This document shows positions 18,899 to 28,332 of a stretch of DNA of 28,332 nt, piece after piece. The notes under the pieces were generated by a model. It was given only the letters and a program-made list of their open reading frames with translations, had not been told where the DNA came from and did not search any database. Positions within the stretch are counted from its first letter, which is position 1. Every line of letters starts with the position of its first letter. A program made the position numbers and the translations under genes. The stretch covers positions 1,757,198-1,785,529 of the forward strand of contig BFEA01000095.1 in NCBI GenBank assembly GCA_003427395.1, read 5' to 3'. The stretch comes from Chara braunii. Taxonomy: Eukaryota; Streptophyta; Charophyceae; Charales; Characeae.

Positions 18899-18953
18899 CC
18901 AATCAGATTTGCCGCGCAATAGGAAGGTCCTATTGATCCGCGCACCTGATTGG
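18899..18953. repeat. Imperfect 55-bp palindrome with outward CCAAT motifs
   Basis: 18899-18906 CCAATCAG pairs with 18946-18953 CTGATTGG. Inside, 18917-18924 CAATAGGA pairs perfectly with 18928-18935 TCCTATTG around a 3-nt loop. Between these arms GCGCG-type sequence is partly complementary. Each end carries a CCAAT box in opposite orientation, resembling a compact bidirectional promoter core or a small foldback element. Confidence 0.6.
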
Positions 18954-18969
18954 CGAGCGGGAGTTATCG

Positions 18970-20000
18970 ATGGATCGACCGGGCGTCGTGCACCAGACTC
19001 ATAGGGTGAGAAGAGAAAAGGCGCGAGAAGTAGCGCAAGACAGGTCCAAGATTCAAATGATCAAGAAAGGGAAATGGGCTCGCAAAAAACAAGGCGTGAG
19101 GGAGAGAGAGAGAGAACAGTTACGGGGAGAGAGAACAGTTACGGGGAGAGAGAAAAAGGAGGGAGAAGGGAAAGGAGGCGCGGGAGGGAGCGATGCGGGG
19201 GACAGAGAGGAGAAAGCTTGCATACGCGGCGGCGTCAACAAAAAGAGAGAAAAAGGAACCGAAACAGTTACAGCTTGCTTCTATCCTAATTCAAAATTGA
19301 AATCACCATATCCGCGCGCGAAAAAGCGACGCGGGAAAAGAAAATCCTACGCCTATTCGTATTCACGCAAAATTCCGAGAGTTTCCCCGACGCGCACAAG
19401 AACATTCACACACTCGAAAAGGACACGTTGAAGTTCCGCTCATCCCGGAATTCCCAACTGCCGAGCCCAATTCCCCAGTGCGCTTGCTAAGGTGCACGCA
19501 AATTTCCATGTGTTTCCCGATGTTGCAAAAAGAAAAAACAGAACCCAGAAGTCGAAAAAGTTTTCAGAAAAATGGAAAATGCGGCATACGAAAACAAGAA
19601 ATCGAAACGGGGTTTTTCTGGGGTTGGTATGATACATGCAAAAGAAGGGGTACGAAAGATGGCACGGGTTCGGGAAGTGGTTCGTCACATATGTGACGCG
19701 CAGGGGGTTCCAAAATTATGCGATTTCCTGATTGCATGTCATGGCGGAGGAGGAAAGAGAAGGGGGAGAAGAGACTGATGCATGAGGAACCAAACATATC
19801 AATCAGAACACAAGGAGAGGTAACGAAGCCGCGGATGAGATAGCGACAACATCCGTGGCAAGATCTCCGCAACCCTGGTCCACCTGATCTCCGTGTGTTC
19901 TGCACCCCAGCTCGTTGCTGGCCGTCGAATCAGAGCATAGGTTGACATCATCGTCGATGGCGTGATCTTTGCAAAGCTTACTGATTCATGCCGATGAGGA
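18970..20000. other. Gene-free, purine-rich stretch downstream of the retroelement
   Basis: A GA-rich region (about 19080-19230) keeps a 153-codon frame open, with Arg/Lys/Glu-rich low-complexity translation; I do not accept it as a gene. This side should hold the 3' long terminal repeat of the element at 20016-28185, but I could not recognise LTR ends or a polypurine tract. Confidence 0.3.
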
Positions 20001-20418
20001 GAGGAGGGGGGGGGGTTATGTGATTGGGGGCCTACCACTAGCTGGAATAGGCCAGTAGAGGCGGTACATGGAGGGGATCTCGCGGGGGCGACGGGGAGGA
20101 AGTGGGGGCAGGAAGCGATTTATCCTTTCCATCGTCACCGGGAGCTCCTCATATCGGATGATCCGGGGGAAGTGGGGGAAATGATCGCCGCTGCGGGGAA
20201 GGGANGGGGGGGGGGGGGGGGGGGGGGGGTCACGTGAATGGGGCCTACCACCTAGTTGGGATGGGCCAGTAGCGAGGTACATGGAGGGGATCTCGCGGGG
20301 GCGACGGGGAGGAAGTGGGGGTAGGAAGCGATTTATCCTTTCCATCGTCACCGGGAGCTCCTCATATCGGATGATCCGGGGGAAGTGGGGGAAATGATCG
20401 CCGCTGCGGGGAAGGGAA
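20001..20418. repeat. Tandem duplication of ~208 bp bounded by G-runs
   Basis: 20023-20205 and 20234-20418 are nearly identical (for example both contain GATCTCGCGGGGGCGACGGG and GATGATCCGGGGGAAGTGGG). Each copy is preceded by a long G-run (20005-20015; 20206-20228, with one N at 20205). The duplication repeats about 50 residues of the minus-strand reading frame. It may be a real duplication or an assembly effect at the homopolymer. Confidence 0.8.
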
Positions 20419-20873
20419 GCGAGGTAGTCGCGAAAGAAGGAGGAGAGGGTGCGGAAAAGCGCCGCTCGAAAGAACTGGAAGTGGCAGCAAGCGGGGATTG
20501 TCCCCGTAGCGACGCAGTAGATTTCTACCACGTTGCATTGCTCCCATGCAGCGCTGAACAGCAGGAGATGCCAGCAGAACGTGGGGGCAGCGGATTGAAG
20601 GGAGGCGTGGGGGTGGACGGTGGCGAGTAGATGGGTAGAATAGAAGTCGCGGAAGAGATGGGGAAGGAAGGGATGAAAAGGGAAGGTGACGGGGGTACGG
20701 ATCTGCTCGAGGGTGAGGAAATCAAGGGGTCGACGGGACAGCGTCCAAGGACGAAGGCCTATCGCCCGCATCGATACGTGGGCGAACTGGGGGACGGGTG
20801 GGGATGGAGGAAGAGGGGGATCGGCTCCGTTTCCGTTGCGCCGTACTTGAGGCGGCGGCTGCAGGGTCGCCAT
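20016..20873 (-). pseudogene. C-terminal part of the extra retroelement ORF, with internal duplication
   Basis: An open frame of 285 codons that overlaps the preceding acidic ORF by about 150 nt in another frame. Real coding similarity probably begins around its residue 45. The product has a Phe/His/Cys-rich block (FCWHLLLFSAAW, CCHFQFFRAALFR) and then a basic/proline block (RYEELPVTMERINRFLPPLP) that occurs twice because of the local DNA duplication. A Pro-run in between comes from a C-run and includes one unknown base. No family is recognised. Confidence 0.45.
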
Positions 20874-22235
20874 CTTCGGGCTTCGGCGGCTCTGGGTCCC
20901 TGGTCAGATCGCTACCGATGCGCAGGCTAGCTTCACTGGCGAACTCCAGCTGGCGCTTCCCGGTGGCAATTTCCTCGCGCTTTCGCGCCGCTTCCGGATC
21001 TACCGCCTCCGTTCCCATACGCGTCGCTTCCTCCGGCACGGCTTCCCACTCGGATCCGGTTTTTTCTTCCTCCTCTTCTCCTTCGCTCAGCTCGCCCTCG
21101 CTATGTTCACTATAGCTTCCGTCCTCCGATGTTTCCTCGTCGTCGTCCTCTTCTTCGTCGTCGTCGTCGTCGATCACCACTTCCTCTGCCCTCGGATAGA
21201 AGGCGTGAGGGATGATCTCGTACGGCTTCAGATACTCCTGCCATGATGGTAGCGTATCCTCGTCCCTAGGTTCCTCCAAGCACGCAGTCCACTGAAGTTA
21301 CGGATCCAATGATCGCTCGAAAATGTATGGAGCAGGACTGTCGTCACTCTGTAAATAGATGTCGGGCGAGAGATCGTCCGCCAATTGCACGATCGGTGTG
21401 ATGAGCTCCTGCGCAATCAGCTGGCGGCGCCCCGGCTGTACCGATCCAAAGAGAAAGCCAAGAAGATCGCCCTTTGCGTTAGTCCTCCAAGCTTGGATGA
21501 TTAGAAGCTCCGGATTTTCGATCCACGCAGGATGCCCGCTGGTCTGTGTCCACGTCACTTGTACTCTGGCCAAGCAGAAAGACAGCTCCTCAAAAGTTTC
21601 GCGCCACAGTCGCCAATGTCCAGGATTGATGAGAGGGACTAAAAGAGGCTCGAACGAGAAGGAAAGAGAAGGATGAAGATCGGACTACCAGAAGGTGGGG
21701 AAGAGAGAGGGGAGACCAAAGATAGCGAGAGGAGCGAGAAGATCGGCGTGGTTAATTGGAGATGTGGGAAGGGGACGAGGGTTGGGATCGCAACTGGCCG
21801 CTCGCGCTGTGATCGGCGAATATCGCCAAGATCCGATGCAAAGATCGGGATGAGGTTATACCCCTCTCGGGCGAGGACGTGCTGCCACACGTTGGACACT
21901 TGCTCCGTCCACTCGCGTAGCGAGGTCAAGATCGCGGTATGCCACAGCGGATTGACTGAGCTGATGTCGCCGGTGAATGCCGCCACCGTGGTGACGTGGC
22001 TCGTTCTGGGACCCACCCGCCGATGAACTGCGGTCACCTCCGCGAATACTACTGCGTGAGGACTTCCTTCGATTCGAAACGCGGTGGCGGCGCAGATACC
22101 TTCATCGCAGAAGAATCGCATCAAGCGCCGAAGATCCGCATTGAGCCGAGGGTGACAAACTTGCCGAATCTCTGAGATATGACCACGTGGCTGCAACAGC
22201 TGAGCGTCAAGAACCCTCTCCATGATAAAACTCAT
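20722..22235 (-). pseudogene. Extra ORF after integrase (function unknown), broken
   Basis: The first part starts at ATG 22233-22235, which overlaps the integrase stop as ATGA. It encodes about 150 well-composed residues (from MSFIMERVLDAQ through HRRVGPRTSH to VWQHVLAREGYN) before a compositionally biased end at 21639. The frame then changes near 21640-21690. The continuation from about 21640 includes WRLWRETFEE, WTQTSGHPAW and LLGFLFGSVQPGRRQ, is stopped by TAA at 21298-21300, and resumes in the same frame as a highly acidic segment (21279-20722: DDDDDEEEDDDEE, then an SRSPSSS basic end). No transmembrane span or protease-like motif is seen, so an envelope assignment is unsupported. The frame change may be an indel or a ~50-nt GT-AG intron. 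Some of it could be a separate gene, but the ATGA coupling suggests it belongs to the element. Confidence 0.55.
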
Positions 22236-23704
22236 GGCGAGGTCGGAGAGGAGGACGAAGGACAAGAGGGAGAAAGAGGAGAGAGAGTTAGATCGTTGTC
22301 GTTCTCCTCGCTTTCCGAGGAAGAAGAGGGAGGAAGGAGACGGAGGTAGGAGGTATGTCGGACGATGGGGACAGAGCTATGGCTAGCACTAGCCTCAGGC
22401 GCGATGCGCACCGTGTTGGCGTCGTTGGGTCCGAGCTTGACAACGCGAAAACAGCCAGAGAACTTGGGAGCGAGTTTTCGGTCGCGTGCACATTTACGTA
22501 CCTGCACCAGGTCCCCTAATTTATATTGATGCTGGGGCCCAGCATTTCCATTCCGAGCCTCGTAGCTACGGACCTGTCTACCGTGGGCCAGTTCGGTCAT
22601 CCTTTGCCTTTTTCGGGCTAGCTTCGGGACGGCCCGTTCCATTAACTCGGTGTACCTTTTGGCCTTGGTCTTTAAAGCTGCACGCGTGTCTCTACCCCCT
22701 GCTTCGGCAATTTTCGAGTTACCCCGGTAATCGACACAGGGGAGACTATTAGTTCGAAGCTGAAAAGGGGTAAACCCCATGGACTCATGGGGAGTGGCCC
22801 GGTGGATCCCGACGATCTGATATACGATCTCGGGCCAAGGACGCGTGTCGTGTGCCGCTAAGTTCATGCGAAGTGCGGTTTTAATCATACGGTTGGCATT
22901 CTCGGCCAACCCGTTCGACTGGGACACGTGGGGAGCCGTATGTCGGAGTGTGACGCCCCTTTGCGCAAGCAGTTCTTCTACCTCACCTTTGAATTCGGAC
23001 CCATTGTCGGTTAGAATTTCTTTCGTATCTAGATGGGTATAGAGGAATCGTTCGATGTACGTGGCTATTTCTGCGGCCTTTCGGGTCTGACAGGGATAGA
23101 CTTCGATGTATTTGGAAAAATGGTCAATTAATACTAACAGGATAGAATATTCACAACGGTTTGGGCCAGCTGGCACGTCAATATCTGTCGTGTCTATACT
23201 GACTCGCTGGAAAGGACGCTCTACTTCCGTTGGTACGATCGTGTTTGGTCCCCGTATAGGGGCGCGACCAGCGGCACAGACCAGACAGTTAGCGACAATG
23301 TACTTGACGTCATCTCGTATATTGGTCCAGAACCATCGGTTCTGGTCTACAGTTGCCTCCGTGACACGTATCGCGAAATGAGCGGCCTGTTCTTCGTGAG
23401 CAGATTGGATCCAATCGTATCTCTGGAATGGATGGGGAACCGTCAACCACGAACCCGACCCGTCAGTTTTACGCTTTTCCAAATGACCGTTGATCCATCG
23501 ATAGTCCCGAGATCTCTCGGTCGCCCTACGTCTGTCATGTTTGGTGAGGTGGTCCAATGATAATCCCGCTAATTTTGCCAATAAAATTTTATCCGTCCAA
23601 ACCTCCGCTCGTCGGTATTTTTCGTCGTATTCAGGACCGTCCGTACGGACGGCCTCGAATAGAACCTCCGTGGGGAGCTTGTTCGTTCTACTTACGGGGC
23701 ACCT
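22232..23704 (-). pseudogene. Integrase region of Ty3/Gypsy pol (open, probably catalytically complete)
   Basis: The frame is open from 23704 to the TGA at 22232-22234. Numbered from TTG 23581, the HHCC zinc-binding N-terminal domain is H62, H68, C99 and C102. The catalytic core follows: D130 in SIDTTD, D192 in LTDNGSEF and E227 in NGLAENANRM, giving a D,D,E triad with 34 residues between the last two. The C-terminal part has KLGDLVQVR and KLAPKFSGCFRVV, like the GPY/F module of Ty3/Gypsy integrases, then a Ser/Pro-rich tail. The enzyme inserts element cDNA into nuclear DNA. In a working element it would be part of a longer polyprotein; here the upstream link is cut by TGA 23705-23707. A CATC...GAC cysteine cluster upstream (about 23730-23770) continues the same frame. 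Confidence 0.85.
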
Positions 23705-24006
23705 TCATTCCTTGCTACTTGTCCGATATCGAACGCAGGCCCCGTGCGCACGATTGACACACGTGGCACATTTCACCCAATCAACAAATCCGGATGACAA
23801 TCGACCCCATAAACCCGTGCAATACACGTGCAAAAATAACAGATTTATCGGGGAGGGTGGCGAAGAAAGCCGAGGAAGTGAGAGGGGCAGAATTAGTAGG
23901 AGCTGAAGGGGTTGTGGAGACAGACAGGGTAGTCATGATGATAGAGGAGGAGAGATGGAACTGACTTGCGGAGGGAGTAGAACAGACAAATTAGTCCTCG
24001 TGCCAC

Positions 24007-24723
24007 TTACTGCTTCGACAAAATCTCCACTTGGCCGTACCGGGGTCCAACCTCCTGTTCAAGTTCGTTCCACAGAATCACCTCCTCATTCTTCGGAACT
24101 TTCTTAGGCCGATGCAGCTGTGTCAGTCCGTCTGCATTCCCGTGTCTCTCGTGCTTTCGATGACGAATGTCAAAGTCCATGCTCTGCAGCACCGTGGCCC
24201 ATCGCCCGATCATGCTCGAGTAATCCTTTGACTTCTTCAGAGCCAACAGGGGCTCATGATCAGTCACTAGGGTGAATTTTTGCCCGTACAGGTAAACACG
24301 AAAGTGACTGATTCCCCAAAGAGCCGCATAGCATTCACCCGTTGGAGTGGCGTAGTTGCGCTTGCAGGCGGGCACTGATTTGGACGCATACTCCACCACA
24401 CTCTCGAGTCCGCTTGGTCCCACCTGGGCAAGGATCGCCGAAATCGCCTCTGGCTGCCAGTCAGTGATGAGAACAAAAGGTTTTTCGGGATCTGGTCTTA
24501 TAAGGACCGGAGCCGAAATGAGAGCGGCCTTGAGTGTGGAAAACGCTTGATCGCATTCCGGCGTCCAGATCAACAGCTGATCTTTACGTAGCAGATTTGT
24601 GAGGGGTCCCGCAATCACCGCCAAGCCCTTGATAAATCTTCGAGAGTACGAGGCTAGGCCCAGAAAGGCGCGAACTTGCGTGATAGTCATAGGCACCGGC
24701 GCGTCCCTGACAGCTGCCACCTT
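24007..24723 (-). pseudogene. RNase H domain of Ty3/Gypsy pol with RT connection
   Basis: The first ~60 residues contain VRAFLGLASYSRRFI and GPLTNLLRK, the conserved end of Gypsy reverse transcriptase. The RNase H domain follows: D87 in LITDWQ, E129 in PTGECYAALW, D154 in LVTDHEPLL and D197 in GNADGL, a complete acidic set. This domain removes the RNA strand of the RNA-DNA hybrid during replication. The frame ends at 24007 with a natural-looking stop and is closed upstream by a TAG at 24724-24726 in the same frame, so it is cut off from the RT. The enzyme core looks intact, but the domain cannot be expressed as part of pol. Confidence 0.85.
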
Positions 24724-26095
24724 CTACGGCTCTGGTTGGAGTCCCTTGTCTGTCACCACGTGCCCTAGGAAGGAAATGGTGGTGAGGAAAAACTGACACT
24801 TCTCAAGCGCCACCTTGAAGCCCGCATCTCGTAAAAGCCATGTTCATGGCCCGCTGAAAGGTCGCGGGGGTATTGCAGATACCCATCGGACATCGAATCC
24901 ACTGCCATGTACCTTCGAAAAGCACAAACGCTGTTTTTGGACGATCTTCCTCTCGAACAAGAAGATGATGGAACCCATGACGAACATCAAACTTGCTGAA
25001 AAATCGAACACTCCCAATCGCATCCAATAACTCATCAATCCGAGGGAGGGGGTACACATCTTTAATCGTGATTTCATCCAGTTTTCGGTAATCAATACAA
25101 ATGCGAATCCCTCCGGCCTTTTAAGGCGCGATCACTACTGGAAAAGACCACGGACCTATAGCGGGTTCGATCCATCCATTAGCTTCGAACTCCTTAATCC
25201 GCTGAAAAGCGACCACTCTCTGAGCTGGCGAGTATCGGTAGGTTGCGCAGCTAATGGGCGGATGATCTCCCGTGAGAATGGCATGCTCGATCACATTAGT
25301 TAAGCCGATGTCGTTATCGTGTATGCTCAATACTTTTGCGTAGCCATTGAACACACGAATTAACGATTTCCGAAGTTCCGCGGGAACGTGACCTGGCAGG
25401 GTGATTGTCGATTCCCCGAAAATCTTAAGGGGCATATCAACCCAATCAAACGGCCGTTCCTGCCGGTCATGGACACTAGAAAAAGCGAAACTACTGGTGC
25501 GAACAGAGAAGACAGTTGTTATCATCTGGGACTCTGCGGGGCTGATCATCTCTGTTTCTTTGGCCTCCGCATCAGTCTCTAAACCGACCGAGGTTGGTTC
25601 CACTGTTAGCCCCGTTAGGTCGGTCATTTCTTGCAGTAGGTCAGGTACATCACTTACCGGTGCTTCCGCCTCCCGTTTAATCAAGGCGATGGTGGCTCCT
25701 GTCGTTAGCAACGATCTGGGCGAGAAAACAGAAACATCCAAAAACCGTTCTGTTTGTTGGTAGCGCGATCGTAAGGAGAGAGCTCCTTCGTATAGGGTGC
25801 GAGGGGGTTCCAAATCATCAGCTAGGTCAGATACTTGCAATATGGGTTCCCCGAGGAGGACTGAAGGACTGACCTGGGTTGTCAGAGGCGTGCACGTGCT
25901 GTCTTTGACATCCACGTGAAAGCTTCGGGTGGTGTCAGGGCATACTTGAAATTCTTCGGGAATTTCTCGTTCGAAAAGTTCGACCAGATGCTTCCATTCC
26001 TCTTCGCTGGGCATTTCTTCTTCATATCCTTGTTCCTTGATTCCATTACTGATGCTCGAGGGAGAGCACTCCTCGGAATCAATATATCGAATCAT
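24724..26095 (-). pseudogene. Reverse transcriptase of Ty3/Gypsy pol, YXDD segment deleted
   Basis: 26095-25121 is an open acidic linker ending in the RT start (FEANGWIEPAIGPWSFPVVIAP). TAA 25121-25123 interrupts. The same frame resumes at once with GGIRICIDYRKLDE, VYPLPRIDELL, FFSKFDVRHGFHH (first catalytic Asp), PKTAF and CPMGICNTPATFQRAMNMAF. The frame then breaks near 24828: the next recognisable RT sequence (GFKVALEKCQFFLTTISFLGH, in another frame) normally lies about 40 residues further on. The missing piece includes the YXDD box with the two other catalytic aspartates. The reverse transcriptase is therefore inactive regardless of the stop codons. Confidence 0.85.
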
Positions 26096-26143
26096 CCCGA
26101 CTTGGGCCGAGTTAGGGACCTGTTTTATCGTTCGGGTGGAAAC

Positions 26144-26505
26144 TCACAACGGAACAGTTTGAGGCTTTCCCCCAGTTTGCGTGAGCACCAGTTGTTTCGA
26201 ATCAAAATGCAGACGTGCGTCTACCGCCATCGTCCAAGGTAATCCCAACAACACAGAATAGGAACGTACATCTATTATGAGCGCATTAACAAGGACGTAT
26301 ACTCGCCTGACTTTTACAGCCACGTTTTCGATAATGCCTACGATGTTCATTGCTTCCTCGTCGGCAGAGACATAGTTGTCTTTGCCGGATTGAGGAAGAA
26401 TGAATCCAAATCGTCGTGTTTTTTTTATAGTATCTAACGATATGGCCACTGCAGAAGACCCCGTGTCAATAAGGGCATTAAACGGCTTGCCCCAAACTTC
26501 ACATC
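26144..26505 (-). pseudogene. Aspartic protease of the Ty3/Gypsy element
   Basis: In the frame ending with TGA 26144-26146, the catalytic motif IDTGSSAVAIS is encoded at about 26435-26470 (DTG codons 26459-26467), preceded by FNAL. The flap and later strands follow, ending with YSVLLGLPW, the usual hydrophobic-L-G position near the C-terminus of retropepsins. The protease would cut the gag-pol precursor. Gag is in a different frame at this point; the change occurs at a run of four G near 26500. The downstream RT linker is in the same frame as the protease, separated only by the TGA, so one nonsense change cuts protease from RT. Confidence 0.8.
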
Positions 26506-28185
26506 ACATTCCGCACTTTTCCATAGTACCGGCCGAGCTCGTACGAAGTGATCTTTTTCTGCTAAAGAGATCGCTGCTATACGTGCGGCTTCAGGTTCGG
26601 GTTCTTTTGTGTCAGGCTCGGAGGATGCAACTTCCTCGCTTCCTTCCTTCTTCTTCAACATCCGTTGTATGCGCTGATAGGTAAAGCGCTTTTGATTCTT
26701 CCGACAATGTTGTAAAAGTTTATCGTTCGCCGCTTCAGATATGGTGAGCAGATGTCCTACTGGGATAGGAACGCGAATATCTAGTTGCTTGAGCGTTTTC
26801 AATACATCAATGTCCCCTGTCCGAAACTGCGGTCCAGGATTGGATTCACGATCGACCCATTCGAGATTATCTGGGGCCGATCGGATTGCTCTGATCATGC
26901 CTGCAAGATGGAGATACTCGAGAGGATCGACCACGTCAGCAGCGTCAGAGGAGGAAGCTCCCGAGGTCGACGCCGTTGCCATCGAAGAGAAAGGCTGCTC
27001 TGGGGCATATGCCACGAGTTCTCCTCCTTGGTCCGTATCCATCAAAGCGGCCACTCGTCCTTGATTCAGGGTCACGGGGGCCGCCGCAGGTGGGGGCTGA
27101 CTACGCTTTGGCTGCGGGCAGTCTCGGGCGAAATGTCCGGGCTGTTTGCAGTTAAAACACTCGATCTTTCCGGCTGGATTGGCTAGGTGAGGGAACTGAG
27201 GTGCGTACTCTGGAGCAGGTGGGGCAGGTAAGAGCGGAAATGATGCGGGGGTCGGCCGAGCAGGGGCCGGCCGGGCAGGGGCCGGGTTAGGCTTGATTAG
27301 CCTACTCATTATCTGTTTCATCCATTCCATGTGAGCGGCCTGCATTTGGATCAAGTTGATCATCCATTCGGACTGCTTGGTAGTGGCCGTATGGATCATC
27401 TGGGAAAGGTGTAAGTTAGTTATGGCCGGCGAGGGGGGTTCGGACGACATTCCGCTTTTAACAGCTGCGATCGGTTGATTCACCGGGGGAGAGGAAGAGG
27501 AAGCAGACGGGATATCGGAAACGATCCCACTGGGAAGGTCATGGTCGGGGCGAGGATAAAACCGTTGACCGCCTGCAACCATGATCGCCATTTGGCCGTT
27601 ACATCCCGTATGGTATCTGTAATGTCTTCGTCTCCCTGACTGATATATTTCTTTGTATCAGCCAGGTCCAGTTCTAATGCTTTAGAGATGATAGCCGATA
27701 ACAGGTGTGTTTTCGGCGGGACCTTTTTCTGCAGTTTGCCTTTCAATGTCGGACTTCGTAGATGATCGATGAACAAATCTCGAGCAGATTTCTCGTCTCG
27801 CCCGGATTTGTCCAGCGTAGTTTGAAATCAATCGACGAAATCGGGCAACAATTCCCCTGGTCCTTGTGGCCGATTTTTTAGCACGTACCAGGTGGCATCT
27901 TCACTGACCATATCGAATCGAGCCAAAAAGGCTTGCTTGAAAGTAGCCCAATCTACCCATGTATGTTTTCTAAAACCAGTCATGCGACGTGTTGCGGAGT
28001 AGCAATGTCAAAAAGCGGGGAAGATCGGCTGCGCTGTAGTTTTGAGCTTCGACGGCTTCTAGCCAAGCCTCGGGATGGGTATGGTTAGGGAAGAAGGGGA
28101 AGGGGGTAGGGATGCTAACGATCACCCTAGTACCGTCCACCATTAGTATTGAGGGTGCAGCCGCACCAGACTGAGACCTGGTCAC
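26434..28185 (-). pseudogene. Gag polyprotein with CCHC zinc knuckle, frameshifted
   Basis: Three pieces in two frames cover gag. 28185-27970 encodes the N-terminus (FFPNHTHPEAWLEAVEAQ, then PRFLTLLLRNTSHDW). After a frame change near 27978, the next piece (HTWVDWATFKQAFLARF, with TGA 27828-27830, then RDLFIDHLRSPTLKG) has the look of a Gypsy capsid. A second change near 27590, at an A-run, leads to a 385-codon piece with a Pro-rich linker and a zinc knuckle (C145, C148, H153, C158 counted from 27591; about 27118-27159). A further ~190 residues lead toward the protease. Gag packages the element RNA into cytoplasmic particles. The open frame at 28185 begins with a GTG, and the true start may lie upstream, next to the transposon fragment. 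Confidence 0.8.
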
Positions 28186-28215
28186 TGGGCGATCCCGAAA
28201 CCAGAAGGGTTGCTG

Positions 28216-28240
28216 GCGTGGGCTCTTTGTAGCAATTATC

Positions 28241-28243
<3 letters not shown>
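28216..28243. mobile_element. Terminal-repeat fragment of the GGGATAAT element next to gag
   Basis: The sequence GGCGTGGGCTCTTTGTAGC followed by AATTATCCC resembles the right end of the element at 14175-14626 and is immediately followed by (GA)n. Weaker similarity extends left to about 28199. Only this end is present, so the rest was lost, or the similarity is partly coincidental. Confidence 0.4.

Positions 28244-28332
<89 letters not shown>
28244..28332. repeat. (GA)n microsatellite at window edge
   Basis: A perfect GA repeat of at least 44 units, running off the end of the window. Confidence 0.95.

Larger units (their letters stand above)
20016..28185 (-). mobile_element. Degenerate Ty3/Gypsy LTR retroelement with extra 3' ORF region
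   Basis: Order on the minus strand is gag (zinc knuckle), aspartic protease, reverse transcriptase, RNase H, integrase: the Ty3/Gypsy order, with integrase last among pol domains. About 2.2 kb of further coding sequence follows integrase. I count frame changes at about 27978, 27590, 26500, 21660 and 20800, and in-frame stops at 27828-27830, 26144-26146, 25121-25123, 24724-24726, 23705-23707 and 21298-21300. The copy therefore cannot make its proteins. The right boundary is lost into a transposon end and (GA)n at the window edge; the left LTR was not recognised. Domain features are given in the separate entries. Confidence 0.85.

Noticed and set aside
18970-19431. 153-codon Arg/Lys/Glu-rich frame
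   Set aside because: It is explained by the GA-rich tract; no domain and no plausible start context.
20016-22235. Envelope-like gene of the retroelement
   Set aside because: The position fits, but no signal peptide, membrane span or fusion-type hydrophobic segment is visible.

Overview
The window looks like nuclear DNA of a repeat-rich streptophyte, most probably a charophyte alga such as Chara braunii. Reasons: a Ty3/Gypsy element with a complete set of recognisable pol domains, a Myb/SANT (trihelix-type) DNA-binding domain protein of a kind I recall as very abundant in Chara, long CA/GA/CT microsatellites, assembly gaps (runs of N), and long stretches without genes. The species name is recollection, not a search result. 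Only one apparently intact ordinary protein gene was found, a secreted DUF4360 protein at 11342-11977.

Layout. 251-1935 (-) is a decayed Myb/SANT-like gene with three in-frame stops and a frame change. About 2.4-10.5 kb has no credible protein gene. It is filled with hairpins, several in arrays whose loops are conserved while the stems change in sequence but stay paired: 3228-3818 (plus 4636-4660), 6077-6891 (ten copies), 7188-7567 (four copies) and 10285-10464. G-U pairs in these stems favour the + strand as the RNA strand. A 29-nt A-tract lies at 9836-9864 and a 43-bp tandem repeat at 10789-10943. The DUF4360 gene follows, then a CT microsatellite and a nested palindrome at 13334-13403.

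From 13.7 to 17 kb there are copies of a terminal-inverted-repeat element (best copy 14175-14626, with a probable 8-bp target duplication) mixed with CA, TG and GA microsatellites. 17201-17803 (-) is an unidentified 200-codon ORF. 18.0-20.0 kb is purine-rich and non-coding, with a palindrome carrying outward CCAAT motifs.

20016-28185 (-) is a Ty3/Gypsy retroelement read right to left: gag with a zinc knuckle, aspartic protease, reverse transcriptase, RNase H, integrase, then an additional ORF region of about 2.2 kb. The extra ORF begins in a 4-nt ATGA stop/start overlap with the integrase ORF. The copy is dead: it has several frameshifts and nonsense codons, and a deletion has removed the catalytic YXDD segment of the reverse transcriptase. 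Integrase and RNase H still keep their catalytic residues.

The most unusual content is the multi-kilobase hairpin-array region, which I interpret as a possible undescribed structured RNA locus. That is inference from base pairing seen by eye; no transcript or homology data were available.
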